A stretch of DNA of 64,000 bases from Candidatus Solirubrobacter pratensis (GTDB taxonomy: Bacteria > Actinomycetota > Thermoleophilia > Solirubrobacterales > Solirubrobacteraceae). The DNA is taken from contig NZ_AUEK01000006.1 of assembly GCF_000425945.1 (NCBI RefSeq), positions 186,001-250,000 of the forward strand, written 5' to 3'. The notes under the pieces were generated by a model. That model was not told where the DNA came from. It did not search any database and worked only from the letters and a program-made list of their open reading frames with translations. Positions 56,057-64,000 of this stretch are shown piece after piece (the stretch's first letter is position 1; each line of letters starts with the position of its first letter). The position numbers and the translations under genes were made by a program.

Positions 56057-56130
56057 GGGTCTACCCAACCGCGCCGGGCGCCCGCGAGCGTGAGCAGGCG
56101 GTGAACGTGGCGCGAGCGCGCTGTGTGCTT

Positions 56131-56340
56131 CTAGTCGGCCACTCCCAGGATCACGTCGGACGCCTTTACGATCGCCGTCACCTCGCGGCCCTCGGCGATG
56201 CCGAGCTCGCGGGCCGCCTCCACCGTGATCGACGCGACGAGGCGCAGGCCGTTGCAGTCGAGCTCGACGACGGCGGTGGCCGGGCCTTCGGTGACGGCGG
56301 TGACCTTCGCGGGAAGCTGGTTGCGCGCGCTGATCTTCAT
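56131..56340 (-). CDS. Mop/TOBE-domain molybdopterin-binding protein
   Basis: A 69-residue single Mop domain: MKISARNQLPAKVTAVTEGP, AVVELDCNGLRLVASITVEA, ELGIAEGREVTAIVKASDVI. This is the molbindin pattern, with Lys/Ser/Asn residues that bind molybdate between subunits of a hexamer. It may store molybdate, or act as a small regulator. No molybdate transporter is adjacent. ATG 56340 starts it. The divergent upstream gap to the FAD monooxygenase contains a 9-bp hairpin. Confidence 0.88.
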   Translation of the reverse strand: MKISARNQLPAKVTAVTEGPATAVVELDCNGLRLVASITVEAARELGIAEGREVTAIVKASDVILGVAD

Positions 56341-56450
56341 ACGGCGCAGCCTACGGCGCGCCGCGATCTCCGCGCCCGCGGCGTCTCGGGGCCGGTGTGC
56401 GGAGATGGCGGCGGAGCGACGGCCCGGATCGACCGCGCTCGCCCCAGCGC

Positions 56451-56482
56451 CGCAAGGGACAGGCTCGCGCCTGTCCCCTGCG
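56451..56482. repeat. Hairpin in the Mop/monooxygenase divergent gap
   Basis: GGGACAGGC (56456-56464) and GCCTGTCCC (56469-56477) form a perfect 9-bp stem with a TCGC loop, and CGC/GCG flanks extend it. It lies 66 nt before the ATG of the FAD monooxygenase. It resembles REP-like palindromes. No second copy was noticed in this window. Confidence 0.5.
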
Positions 56483-56547
56483 CCTGAAAGCTCTACGCCG
56501 CCCAGGGGTCCTTGACCGGCGCCCCCAGCGGCGCCACGGTGGAATGG

Positions 56548-57747
56548 ATGGAGCGAACGCAATGCATTGTCGTGGGCGGCGGACCGGCCGGGATGATGCT
56601 CGGCCTCGTGCTCGCACGCGCCGGCGTCGAGGTGACGGTGCTCGAGAAGCACGACGACTTCCTGCGCGACTTCCGCGGCGACACGGTGCACGCGTCGACG
56701 CTGACGCTGCTCGACGAGCTCGGCCTCGGCGACCGCTTCGCGGCGGTACCGCACCAGCGGCTCGAGCGCCTACGGCTGCCGCTGCGCCGGAACGCCCCGC
56801 TCGACGTCGACCTGCGCCTGCTGCGCGGGCCGCACAAGCACATCGCCATGGTGCCGCAGTGGGACCTGCTGGACATGCTTGCGGACGTCGCGCTGGAGGA
56901 GCCGAGCTTCTCGCTGCGGATGGGTGCCGAGGTCTTCGCCCTGCTGCGCGAGGGCGGCCGCGTCGCCGGCGTGCGCTACGGCGACGACGGCGGCGACCAC
57001 GAGCTGCGTGCCCCGCTGACCGTCGCCTGCGACGGCCGCGGCTCCCACGTGCGAGCCGCGAGCGGGCTGCGCGTGCGCGAGTTCGGCGTTCCGCTGGACG
57101 TGTGGTGGTTCCGGCTCCCGCGCCGCGAGGGCGACCCCGACGGCGTCAGCGGCCGCGTGGGCGGCGGGGCGACGTTGATCATGATCGACCGCGGCAGCTA
57201 CTTCCAGCTCGGCTACCAGATCCGCAAGGGCGCCGACGCCGAGCTGCGCGCCGCCGGCATCGAGACGCTGCGCGAGCGCGTCGCCGCCCTCGCGCCCGAG
57301 CTCGCCGACCGCGTGGGCGAGCTGGGCGGCTGGGAGGACGTCAGCCTGCTCACCGTGCGGCTGAACCGCATGCCGCGCTGGTTCAGCGGCGGCCTGCTGT
57401 GCATCGGCGACGCGGCGCACGCGATGTCGCCGGTCGGCGGCGTCGGCATCAACCTCGCGGTTCAGGACGCCGTCGCCGCGGGGCGGGTGCTCGCCACGCC
57501 GCTGCGCCGCGGCGACGTGCGTGCGCGCGACCTCGCGCGGGTTCAGGCGCGCCGCTGGGCGCCGACCGCGTTCACCCAGTCGCTGCAGCGCTTGATCCAT
57601 CGTGCCGTCATCCGCCCCGGTCTCGAGCAGCGGCCCACCCACGACGTGCGCCTCCCGCGCCGCGCCGTCGCGCGCCTGTTCGCGCTCGGGCTGCTGCCCG
57701 AGCACGCGCCGCGGTTCGCGCGCCGCGCCCACGGCTCAGGGGCGTGA
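56548..57747 (+). CDS. FAD-dependent monooxygenase (PheA/TfdB-like aromatic hydroxylase fold)
   Basis: A 399-residue flavoprotein of the UbiH/PheA group. The dinucleotide motif is CIVVGGGPAGMMLGLVLARA, the DG motif region TVACDGRGSHVRAASGLRVR, and the FAD ribityl motif GLLCIGDAAHAMSPVGGVGI followed by NLAVQDAVAAGRVLATPLRR. The middle (VGGGATLIMIDRGSYFQLGY) forms the substrate cover. No pathway genes are adjacent, so the aromatic or polyketide-like substrate cannot be guessed. ATG 56548 follows GGAATGG; GTG 56539 is an alternative. It is convergent with a small membrane protein gene. Confidence 0.9.
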   Translation: MERTQCIVVGGGPAGMMLGLVLARAGVEVTVLEKHDDFLRDFRGDTVHASTLTLLDELGLGDRFAAVPHQRLERLRLPLRRNAPLDVDLRLLRGPHKHIAMVPQWDLLDMLADVALEEPSFSLRMGAEVFALLREGGRVAGVRYGDDGGDHELRAPLTVACDGRGSHVRAASGLRVREFGVPLDVWWFRLPRREGDPDGVSGRVGGGATLIMIDRGSYFQLGYQIRKGADAELRAAGIETLRERVAALAPELADRVGELGGWEDVSLLTVRLNRMPRWFSGGLLCIGDAAHAMSPVGGVGINLAVQDAVAAGRVLATPLRRGDVRARDLARVQARRWAPTAFTQSLQRLIHRAVIRPGLEQRPTHDVRLPRRAVARLFALGLLPEHAPRFARRAHGSGA

Positions 57748-57764
57748 GGCGAGGCGCCGGCCGC

Positions 57765-57995
57765 TTAGGCGAAGGGGCGGTCCTTGCGTGCGTGGCGCTC
57801 GACGCCCGCGCTGAGCATCATCACGATGCCGACGACGACCGGGATCGCGCCGAGCACCGCGATCGCGACGCCGATGCCGAGCGCGGTGCCGCTCAACAGC
57901 AGCGCGAGGACGATGCCGATCACCACCAGCGGCGCGCCGATCGCGATCCACCGCGCGCCGCCGCCTGCGAGCTTTCGTTCTTGCCGCGGAGTCAT
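57765..57995 (-). CDS. Small two-helix membrane protein, unknown
   Basis: A 76-residue protein with a short basic start (MTPRQERKLAGGGARW), two transmembrane helices (IAIGAPLVVIGIVLALLL and ALGIGVAIAVLGAIPVVVGI) and a charged end. I do not recognise a family. It begins at ATG 57995, overlapping the stop of the reductive-dehalogenase-like gene as ATGA. It may act as a membrane anchor or partner of that protein. Confidence 0.6.
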   Translation of the reverse strand: MTPRQERKLAGGGARWIAIGAPLVVIGIVLALLLSGTALGIGVAIAVLGAIPVVVGIVMMLSAGVERHARKDRPFA

Positions 57996-58801
57996 ACAGG
58001 GGGCATTCCCACGCCGGGCCCTGCGCTCACGGCCGCGCCGGCTGCGCGCGCGATGGCGAACCGGACGTCGGTCGTGATCAGGGCGATCCGCACGCCCGAG
58101 CCCGCCGCCGGCGTGAGCAGCCGGCCGGGCGGCAGCAGGCCCGCGCGCAGCGCGTAGGGGATCACGAGCGCCTCGCCGAGCGCGTCATGCGGCTGCGCCC
58201 TGCCGCCGAGCAGCTCGACGAACCCCGCCAGCGCCGCCGCGCGCTCGACGACCGCGCCGGACGCCAAGAACGGCGACTCCTCGGCGAGCCGGTGCTCGCC
58301 GTCCTGCTCGTACACGCACACGATCACGCTCCCGGTCTCATGCTGCGGGACGTGCTCGGCCCATGCGTCGCTCGGGTCATACGGCGCGAAGCCGACCTCG
58401 CTGAGCCCGAGCCGGAGCCCTTCCGTGCGCACCAGCCGCGACAGCTCGGCAGGCGCGAGCGTATGGACGGCCGCGTTCCGGCGCGCGCCCGCGTGCGAGC
58501 ACCCGCGCGTCTGTCCCGGCGCGGTCGGCAGGTGATATGGCCAGCCGCGGTGCCACACGTCGGCCTCACCGTGGACCTCGTAGGCGGCGTACAGCGGCAG
58601 TCGCTCGGCCGAAGGGAGGTCCTGTGGCGTCCCGGCGCCCTGATCCCGTCGCGACACGGGATCGCGCACCGTCCAGCCGAGCCGGCCGGCGCCCCGCAGC
58701 CCGCCGAGGAGCGGCTGCGTCACCTTCCGGGCCGTCGCATGGAGTCCGTGGGGCACCATGGAGTGATGATGCGCCGGGGCGCAACCGCTGTCGTCGCCCA
58801 T
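57992..58801 (-). CDS. Truncated reductive-dehalogenase/QueG-like protein without Fe-S domain
   Basis: A 269-residue protein whose segments LSRLVRTEGLRLGLSEVGFA, SVIVCVYEQDGEHRLAEESP, GGRAQPHDALGEALVIPYAL, RAGLLPPGRLLTPAAGSGVR and ALITTDVRF follow the B12-binding core of reductive dehalogenase and epoxyqueuosine reductase relatives (the pattern A-GLG--G--GLLLTP-FG-RVRL---TTD). In those proteins two Cys-rich 4Fe-4S clusters come next. Here the chain ends within about 20 residues of TTD with no Cys cluster. It is therefore either a truncated, non-redox descendant or a decaying gene. ATG 58801 is used; ATG 58759 is also possible. Confidence 0.5.
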   Translation of the reverse strand: MGDDSGCAPAHHHSMVPHGLHATARKVTQPLLGGLRGAGRLGWTVRDPVSRRDQGAGTPQDLPSAERLPLYAAYEVHGEADVWHRGWPYHLPTAPGQTRGCSHAGARRNAAVHTLAPAELSRLVRTEGLRLGLSEVGFAPYDPSDAWAEHVPQHETGSVIVCVYEQDGEHRLAEESPFLASGAVVERAAALAGFVELLGGRAQPHDALGEALVIPYALRAGLLPPGRLLTPAAGSGVRIALITTDVRFAIARAAGAAVSAGPGVGMPPV

Positions 58802-58905
58802 AGGGCGGCTCTTGCGGCTACTGCGGGAGGCGTATGGCGGGGTGAGTGAGCGCCGGGCCGGCGCAGCGCTGCAGGACCTGGCCCGCGGCTCGTGGCGGAC
58901 GGTGC

Positions 58906-60342
58906 CTAGGACCCGACCCAGTAGGTCCGCAGGTTCGTGAACTCGCGGATGCCCTCCTCGGACAGCTCGCGCCCGTAGCCGCTGCGGCGGGTGCCGCCGA
59001 ACGGCAGTCGCGGATCGGACGCCACGACGCCGTTGACGAACAGCGCGCCGGAGCGCAGCCGCCGCCCGGCCTCCAGGCCGCGCCGCGGGTCGCCCGTCCA
59101 GACGCTCGCCGCGAGTCCGTACGGCGTGTCGTTGGCGAGCTCGATCGCCTCGTCCTCGTCGGCCGCGCGCACGAGCGCGGCGACGGGGCCGAACGTCTCC
59201 TCGGCGAACGCCGTCATCCCGGGACGCACGTCGCCGAGCACGGTCGGCGCGAAGTAGTGCCCCGGCCGGTCGAGCCGCCGCCCGCCGGTCAGCAGGCGCG
59301 CGCCCTCGCCGACGGTCGCCTCGATCTGGCGCTCGAGGTTCTCGAGCAGGTCCTCGCGCGCGAGCGGCCCGACCTGCGTGGCGGCGTCGAGCGGGTCGCC
59401 GACCGTCAGCGCCTCCACGGCCTCGACGACCAGCCGCTCGAGCTCGTCGTACACGGCCGCCGGGGCGATCACGCGCTTCGGCGCGATGCAGACCTGACCG
59501 GCGTTCATGTAGCGCGACTTCGCGATCGCCGCCGCGACGGTCGGGAGGTCCGCGTCCTCGAGTACGACGAGCGGGTCCGAGCCGCCCAGCTCGAGCACCG
59601 ACTTCTTCAGCGCCCGGCCCGCGGCCGCGGCGACCGCCATTCCGGCGCGCTCGCTGCCGGTGAGCGTGACCGCGGCGATCCGCGGGTCCGCGATCAGCCG
59701 CTCCGTGACCTCCCCCACGCGCGCGGGCGCGACCAGGATGCTGCGGAAGAGCCCCTCGGGGAACCCGGCCTGCGCGAACAGCGCCTCGACCGCGAGCGCG
59801 CAGCCGGAGACGTTCGGCGCGTGCTTGAGCAGCGCGCCGTTGCCTGCCGCGAGCGCAGGCGCGGCGAACCGCAGCGCCTGCCAGAACGGGAAGTTCCACG
59901 GCATGATCGCGAGCACGACGCCGAGCGGCTCGTACGCGGCCCAGCTGCGCTGCGCGGTGCTCTCGATCACCCGCTCGGCGAGGAACCGGACCGCGTTCTC
60001 CGCGTAGTAGCCGCAGCCGGTCGCGCACTTCTCGATCTCCGCGCGCGCCTCGCCGATCGGCTTGCCCATCTCGCGCACCATCAGCTCGGCGTACTCGTCG
60101 CGTCGCTCGCGCAGGATCCGGGCCGCCTCGCGCAGCGGCGCGCTGCGCGTCTCGACGGGCAGCTCGCTCCAGCGCCGCTGCGCCGCGTGCGCCTGCTCGA
60201 GCGCCAGCTCGATCTGCTCGTCGGTGTGCGGCTCGTAGCGCGCGATCTCCTCGAGCCGCGCCGGGTCGATGACGCGGATCTCGCCCGCCGCCGTGGGAAC
60301 GTCCTGAATGCCGGTCACCGCGTCGAGGATAACGTTTGCCAC
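58906..60342 (-). CDS. NAD(P)-dependent aldehyde dehydrogenase (succinate-semialdehyde type)
   Basis: A 478-residue aldehyde dehydrogenase. Catalytic Cys285 in SRYMNAGQVCIAPKRVIAPA and Glu251 in SVLELGGSDPLVVLEDADLP are in the right relative positions. The cofactor region is VVLAIMPWNFPFWQALRFAA (N150), AGNGALLKHAPNVSGCALAV and AVTLTGSERAGMAVAAAAGR. The end (FVNGVVASDPRLPFGGTRRS, GYGRELSEEGIREFTNLRTY) is most like succinate-semialdehyde dehydrogenases (GabD/Sad type), which is known for family subgroups and not proven here. GTG 60342 with GAGGG upstream. Confidence 0.92.
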   Translation of the reverse strand: MANVILDAVTGIQDVPTAAGEIRVIDPARLEEIARYEPHTDEQIELALEQAHAAQRRWSELPVETRSAPLREAARILRERRDEYAELMVREMGKPIGEARAEIEKCATGCGYYAENAVRFLAERVIESTAQRSWAAYEPLGVVLAIMPWNFPFWQALRFAAPALAAGNGALLKHAPNVSGCALAVEALFAQAGFPEGLFRSILVAPARVGEVTERLIADPRIAAVTLTGSERAGMAVAAAAGRALKKSVLELGGSDPLVVLEDADLPTVAAAIAKSRYMNAGQVCIAPKRVIAPAAVYDELERLVVEAVEALTVGDPLDAATQVGPLAREDLLENLERQIEATVGEGARLLTGGRRLDRPGHYFAPTVLGDVRPGMTAFAEETFGPVAALVRAADEDEAIELANDTPYGLAASVWTGDPRRGLEAGRRLRSGALFVNGVVASDPRLPFGGTRRSGYGRELSEEGIREFTNLRTYWVGS

Positions 60343-60430
60343 GCGCCCTCAGCGGGCGGCGATCAGGCGCAGGGAGCCGACGCGCGACCAGGGCCATCGG
60401 CGCGTCGAAGGCGGCGATGCACCCGCGGGC

Positions 60431-60467
60431 GGGAGAGCCCCCGGCCATCCATGGCCAGGGGCTTCCC
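60431..60467 (-). terminator. Terminator-like hairpin after the BNR-repeat gene
   Basis: A long stem (GGGA-G-AGCCCCC-GGCCA with TGGCC-A-GGGGCT-TCCC, one bulge and one mismatch) with the loop TCCA. It lies about 34 nt after the stop of the minus-strand BNR-repeat gene and ahead of the aldehyde dehydrogenase start. Confidence 0.55.
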
Positions 60468-60500
60468 AGGGGTCTACGTGGGGTTGGGTCCCCGTCGCCG

Positions 60501-63401
60501 TTACGGCGTCGTTGTGCTCAGCGTGAAGGTGAGCGTCCTGCTGTAGCTGCCGGTCCGCAGCGCGTCGTTGGCGCCGATGTGCTGGTGGAACGTGATCGCG
60601 GCCGTCGCGTTGGACACCGGCCCGCTCCAGCTCGCCGGGGCGAGGTCGACCTGCAGCGGGTCGGGCAGCGCGAACGCCCCGTTGGCCAGGTGGCCCGGAT
60701 CGGAGACGCTCAGCGTCGCGTCCGCCGCGGTGCTGATCACGTTCGCGCTCGTCGACGCGGTGTACTGCCGGTCGACGCCGGGCGTGAACGCGCCGAACGA
60801 GGCCGGCGCGCCGAGCGTGAGCGAGAGCGTCGCCGGCACGCTGCCGCCCACGCCGCCGCCGCCGGCGCCGGTGTCGACGCTGGTGGAGAGCGGCAGGCGC
60901 AGGATGCTGCGGCCGAACGTCGCGGCGTAGAGCCACTTGTGGTCGCCGGACAGCTGGACGTCGAGCACCGGGGTGTTCGGCAGGCCGCCGTCGAGGCTGT
61001 ACCAGTTCGCGGCGCCGTCCTTGCGCTCGAACACGCCGTAGTCGGTCGCCGCGTAGAGGTTCCCGCTCGGCTGGTCGTAGGTGATCATCTCCACCGGCGC
61101 GTTCGGCAGGTTCGAGCTGACGTTCTTCCACGTCACGCCGCCGTCGCTGGTCTCATAGACGCTGGCGGAGTCGTCGCCCTCGCGGTAGCCGGAGAAGGCG
61201 GCGAAGACGTGGTTGGCGTTCGTCGGGTCGACCGTGACGAAGTTCACCCAGCGCGTCGGGAGGCCCTGCAGCTGCGTCCAGTGCGCGCCGAGGTCGGTCG
61301 TCTTCCACAGCTTGCCGGTGTCGGTGCCCGCGTAGATCGTGTTCGGGTCGGTCTTGGCCGGCCCGATCGTCGTCACGGTCGCGTACTGGTTGGAGTACTC
61401 GCCGCCGAGGTCGTTCTCGTCCGGCGGCACCGGGCCCGGGAGGCTGTTGGCGTCGTCGGCCGGGCTGATCGTGGTCCACGTGCGGCCCTGATCGGTCGAG
61501 CGCAGGACCGAGGTGCCGCCGACATACATCGTCTTGGTGTTGCTCGGATCGAACACGATCTGCGCGTCGGTCGTGAAGCGCATGCCGGCCGGCTTCTTGC
61601 CGAAGTTCCACTTCGTGACCGTGCCGTCGGGGTTGTCGGTGTTGCCCGAGCAGCTCGCGTTCTGCGAGCAGGAGTAGTACGTGTTGGAGTCGGTCGGGTC
61701 GATCAGGACCCAGTGACCGTCGCCGCCGCCGTAGGAGTTGAACTGCGACAGGTCGGTCGGCTTCGGGTTCGCCGAGGTCCAGTCGCGCACCGAGCCGTTG
61801 TCCTGCAGGCCCGTGACGATCCGGTTCGGGTTGTCCTGCGCGACGGCCATGTGGTAGCTCTGGTTCCACGGCTCATACTTCGCGTGGTTCCACGTGCCGG
61901 ACGCGCCGTTGGCGTCGGAGCGGTAGATGCCGCCGTCGTCGCCGTTGTAGACGCGGTTCGGGACGCGCAGGTCCCAGCCCATCGCGTGATGGTCGGAGTG
62001 CGGTCCCGACGAGTTGTGCCACGTCGCGCCGCCGTCGTTGGACTCGCGCAGGCTGACGTCGGCGTTGAAGAGGTGGTTCTCGTCCTTCGGATCGACGTAG
62101 ATCCGACCGAACCACCACTGGTAGCCGCCGTTGGCGTAGGCGCGGCCCATCGTCTGGAAGCTGTCGCCGTAGTCGTTGGAGACGTAGGAGCCCTTGTCCG
62201 GGCCGTACGGCGCGCCGGTCACGACGTAGACGCGCTTCGGGTCGTTCGGGGCGATCGCGATGCCGATGCGGCCGAGGCTCGCGTCGGCCTTCAGGCCGGT
62301 CTGGGCGGTGTCGTAGGTGGGGAGCGGCGTCGTGATGTTCTCGAGCCGCTTCCACGTCGCGCCGCCGTCGTCGGAGCGGAACAGGCCCGAGCCGATGCCG
62401 CCGTAGACGCGCGCGCCGTTGTTGCGCTTGTGATCCCACAGGGCGGCGTAGACGCGCTGCGGGTTCGACGGGTCGATCGCGACGTCCACCGCGCCGGTCG
62501 TGGCGTTCGGCGGGGCGAGGACCTGGGTCCACGTCTTGCCGCCGTCGCTGGTCTTGTACAGGCCGCGCTGGCCGGCGCTGCGCGAGACGGCGCCCGTCGC
62601 GGCCGCGTAGACCACGTCGGGGTTGGTCGGGTCGACGACGATGCGGCCGATCGAGGCGCTCTGCTCGAGGCCGATGTGGCTCCAGTGGGCGCCGCCGTCG
62701 GTCGACTTGTACATGCCGTCGCCGAAGTAGGTGAGGCCGCCGCCGGGCGGGTTCGCCTCGCCGGTGCCGGTGTACAGCGTGCCGTCGGACGCCTGCGCGA
62801 TCGCGCCGATCGTCTGGACGGTCGTCGCCGGCCACACCGACGTGTACGTCATGCCGGCGTCGGTGCTCTTCCACACGCCGCCGCCCGAGGCGGCGACGTA
62901 CAGGCTGTCCGGCGCCTGGTTGTCGACGACGAGGTCGGTGACGCGGCCGCCGACGTTCGTCGGGCCGGTCAGCTGCCACGGGCTCGCGCCCGGCGCCGAC
63001 GGGACGGCGTCGGCCTGCGCCTGCGCCCGCGCGAGCTGCGCGGTGCTGACGTCCTGGCCGGAGCTGTCCTTGAAGTCCTGGTACTGATCCGGCGCGTCCG
63101 GCGTCTTGCCGGCCTCGTTCTCGATCGCCGGCGGCGTCCCCGTCACCGCGCTCGCCGTGAGCGTCTGCGACGTGCCTGACGTCGAGCGCGCCGTCGCGAT
63201 CACGAGCGCCAGCGCCGCCAGCGCGACCACCGCGCCGGCGAGCCGCGCCCGCCCCATCCACTGCCACTTAGGCATCCGAGCCATCCCTCCTTCGTGCCGC
63301 GGCGGTGCCGCGGCTTCCGACAGGCGGCGACCGAACTCGTCCGTGAACCGCTCGTAGCGGTCCTCCTCGCTCATGCCCTCGTCGCCTCCTGAACCTCGCA
63401 T
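60501..63401 (-). CDS. Membrane-anchored BNR/sortilin-type beta-propeller protein with shared C-terminal domain
   Basis: A 966-residue protein. The N-terminus (residues 1-50) is soluble and charged, followed by one transmembrane helix (RARLAGAVVALAALALVIAT), so the bulk is outside. Repeats of the BNR/VPS10 type fill residues 130-830: LYVAASGGGVWKSTDAGMTY, GMYKSTDGGAHWSHIGLEQS, GLYKTSDGGKTWTQVLAPP, GLFRSDDGGATWKRLENI, VLRSTDQGRTWTTISPAD, VYETSDGGVTWKNVSSNLP. These SxDGGxTW Asp-boxes suggest a glycan-active or glycan-binding propeller. The last 110 residues (SVPATLSLTLGAPASFGAFT to LTFTLSTTTP) match the end of the protein at 46787. ATG 63401 or 63374 may be used; both have ribosome-site-like sequence. 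Confidence 0.8.
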   Translation of the reverse strand: MRGSGGDEGMSEEDRYERFTDEFGRRLSEAAAPPRHEGGMARMPKWQWMGRARLAGAVVALAALALVIATARSTSGTSQTLTASAVTGTPPAIENEAGKTPDAPDQYQDFKDSSGQDVSTAQLARAQAQADAVPSAPGASPWQLTGPTNVGGRVTDLVVDNQAPDSLYVAASGGGVWKSTDAGMTYTSVWPATTVQTIGAIAQASDGTLYTGTGEANPPGGGLTYFGDGMYKSTDGGAHWSHIGLEQSASIGRIVVDPTNPDVVYAAATGAVSRSAGQRGLYKTSDGGKTWTQVLAPPNATTGAVDVAIDPSNPQRVYAALWDHKRNNGARVYGGIGSGLFRSDDGGATWKRLENITTPLPTYDTAQTGLKADASLGRIGIAIAPNDPKRVYVVTGAPYGPDKGSYVSNDYGDSFQTMGRAYANGGYQWWFGRIYVDPKDENHLFNADVSLRESNDGGATWHNSSGPHSDHHAMGWDLRVPNRVYNGDDGGIYRSDANGASGTWNHAKYEPWNQSYHMAVAQDNPNRIVTGLQDNGSVRDWTSANPKPTDLSQFNSYGGGDGHWVLIDPTDSNTYYSCSQNASCSGNTDNPDGTVTKWNFGKKPAGMRFTTDAQIVFDPSNTKTMYVGGTSVLRSTDQGRTWTTISPADDANSLPGPVPPDENDLGGEYSNQYATVTTIGPAKTDPNTIYAGTDTGKLWKTTDLGAHWTQLQGLPTRWVNFVTVDPTNANHVFAAFSGYREGDDSASVYETSDGGVTWKNVSSNLPNAPVEMITYDQPSGNLYAATDYGVFERKDGAANWYSLDGGLPNTPVLDVQLSGDHKWLYAATFGRSILRLPLSTSVDTGAGGGGVGGSVPATLSLTLGAPASFGAFTPGVDRQYTASTSANVISTAADATLSVSDPGHLANGAFALPDPLQVDLAPASWSGPVSNATAAITFHQHIGANDALRTGSYSRTLTFTLSTTTP

Positions 63402-63480
63402 TTGCGAGCCTCAGTTCCGCGGGCGCCGCGGATGTGACATGAGAGGAACCGGCGCCTCGAGGCCGAAGAGGGTCCCGCCC

Positions 63481-64000
63481 GTGCGCCGCCTCGCCGCCGT
63501 CATCCTGCTGCTGCCGGCGCTCGCCGGCTCGTCAGCGTGGGCGGCGCCGCCGGCGCCGCCGAGCGCCGGGCGCTCCGTCGTGGCGCTGGCGCGTCTGAGG
63601 GTCGCGGCCCCCGGCCCGCGTAGCGGCTACACGCGGGCGAAGTTCGGGGGCTGGGACAGCGTGGGCGACCGCTGCGACACGCGCGAGGAGGTCCTGCGCC
63701 GCGACGGCAGCCACGTCATGACCGACGCCCAGTGCCATCCGATCGCCGGCCGCTGGCGCAGCTACTACGACGGCACGATCATCCGCAGCTCGAGCAAGCT
63801 CGACATCGATCACGTCGTCCCGCTCGCCAACGCCTGGATCTCAGGCGCGCGCACGTGGACCGCCGCGCGCCGCGACGCGTTCGCGAACGACCTCGACGAT
63901 CCGCAGCTGATCGCCGTCAGCGCGAGCTCGAACCGCTCCAAGGGCGACCGCAGCCCGGACGAGTGGCGGCCGCCGCTGAGGTCCTCCTGGTGCTCCTACG
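63481..64000 (+). CDS. Secreted HNH-family nuclease (GmrSD C-terminal/DUF1524-like), cut by window end
   Basis: An exported protein of more than 173 residues. Signal peptide RRLAAVILLLPALAGSSAWA from GTG 63481. The HNH-like metal site is KLDIDHVVPLANAWISGART (His in a D-x-D-H-V-V-P-L pattern) followed by LIAVSASSNRSKGDRSPDEW (Asn/Lys part) and W-containing GWDSVGDRCDTREEVLRR upstream. These are the marks of the actinobacterial extracellular HNH family. The last residues run off the window, so the complete C-terminus is not visible. Confidence 0.85.
   Translation, partial: MRRLAAVILLLPALAGSSAWAAPPAPPSAGRSVVALARLRVAAPGPRSGYTRAKFGGWDSVGDRCDTREEVLRRDGSHVMTDAQCHPIAGRWRSYYDGTIIRSSSKLDIDHVVPLANAWISGARTWTAARRDAFANDLDDPQLIAVSASSNRSKGDRSPDEWRPPLRSSWCSY

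Noticed and set aside
1..64000. tRNA, rRNA, CRISPR or prophage
   Set aside because: No TpsiC-type GGTTCGA sequence in a cloverleaf context, no regularly spaced repeats and no phage structural or integrase genes were seen.

Overview
The window is very GC-rich throughout, densely coded on both strands, and full of GTG/TTG starts and 4-base ATGA/GTGA gene overlaps. An F420/PPOX-type oxidoreductase, a SARP/AfsR-type regulator and three sigma factors of ECF or ECF-like type point to Actinomycetota. The large secreted beta-propeller-like proteins sharing a particular C-terminal domain suggest Thermoleophilia (Solirubrobacter/Conexibacter-like). That last step is an inference from memory of families, not a computed placement. 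I see no rRNA, tRNA, CRISPR array, prophage or intact insertion sequence, so this looks like chromosome with one miniature transposon and two decayed or truncated genes.

Layout. 1-10 kb: an M14 carboxypeptidase cut by the window edge, a YjbR-like protein, a methyltransferase remnant, a methyltransferase plus DUF3159 membrane protein pair, a subtilase coupled to an SGNH hydrolase, an aldo/keto reductase, a secreted HExxH protein with a Lys/Ser tail, a MoaD-like protein with an acetamidase/formamidase, and YqgE. 10-19 kb: an ECF sigma factor with a membrane partner, a first LVIVD-type secreted protein, a histidine kinase/response regulator pair, a PAS-EAL-HDOD protein and a CBS-DHH pyrophosphatase. 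19-27 kb: a GH20 hexosaminidase, two tandem S51 (peptidase E/cyanophycinase-like) peptidases divergent from a GCS2 carboxylate-amine ligase, a RecD2-like helicase, a second ECF sigma factor with a striking nested palindrome shared with a divergent 69-codon gene, and a 93-bp MITE flanked by CTAG.

27-44 kb: VOC, F420-type and secreted proteins, an esterase, an alpha-oxoamine synthase/GNAT fusion, a PAS-GGDEF-EAL protein, and a tight eight-gene minus-strand run (40135 to 34336: thioesterase, CHAD, CYTH, unknown, quinone reductase, metallophosphoesterase, DUF2269, SDR). Then come an ImmA/IrrE peptidase convergent with a zinc-ribbon/sigma/HTH gene set, and an NlpC/P60 hydrolase. 44-64 kb: a SARP regulator, a second LVIVD-type protein followed by a substrate-binding lipoprotein, a second lipoprotein, a CopC-CopD fusion and a YcnI protein (copper handling), a TAT-exported PhoD phosphatase, a GDPD, a Mop-domain protein, an FAD monooxygenase, a truncated reductive-dehalogenase-like protein, an aldehyde dehydrogenase, a membrane-anchored BNR-repeat protein and an HNH nuclease cut by the window edge.

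How it fits together. Much of the window serves the cell envelope: secreted proteases, hydrolases, lipoproteins, copper proteins, and two different secreted proteins ending in the same roughly 110-residue domain, perhaps a surface-attachment module. The rest is regulation: three sigma factors, a two-component pair, two c-di-GMP-type proteins and a SARP. No single locus is demonstrably a new system. The best candidates are the shared C-terminal domain, the S51/GCS2 locus, the nested-palindrome sigma locus and the ImmA/HTH/sigma cluster.
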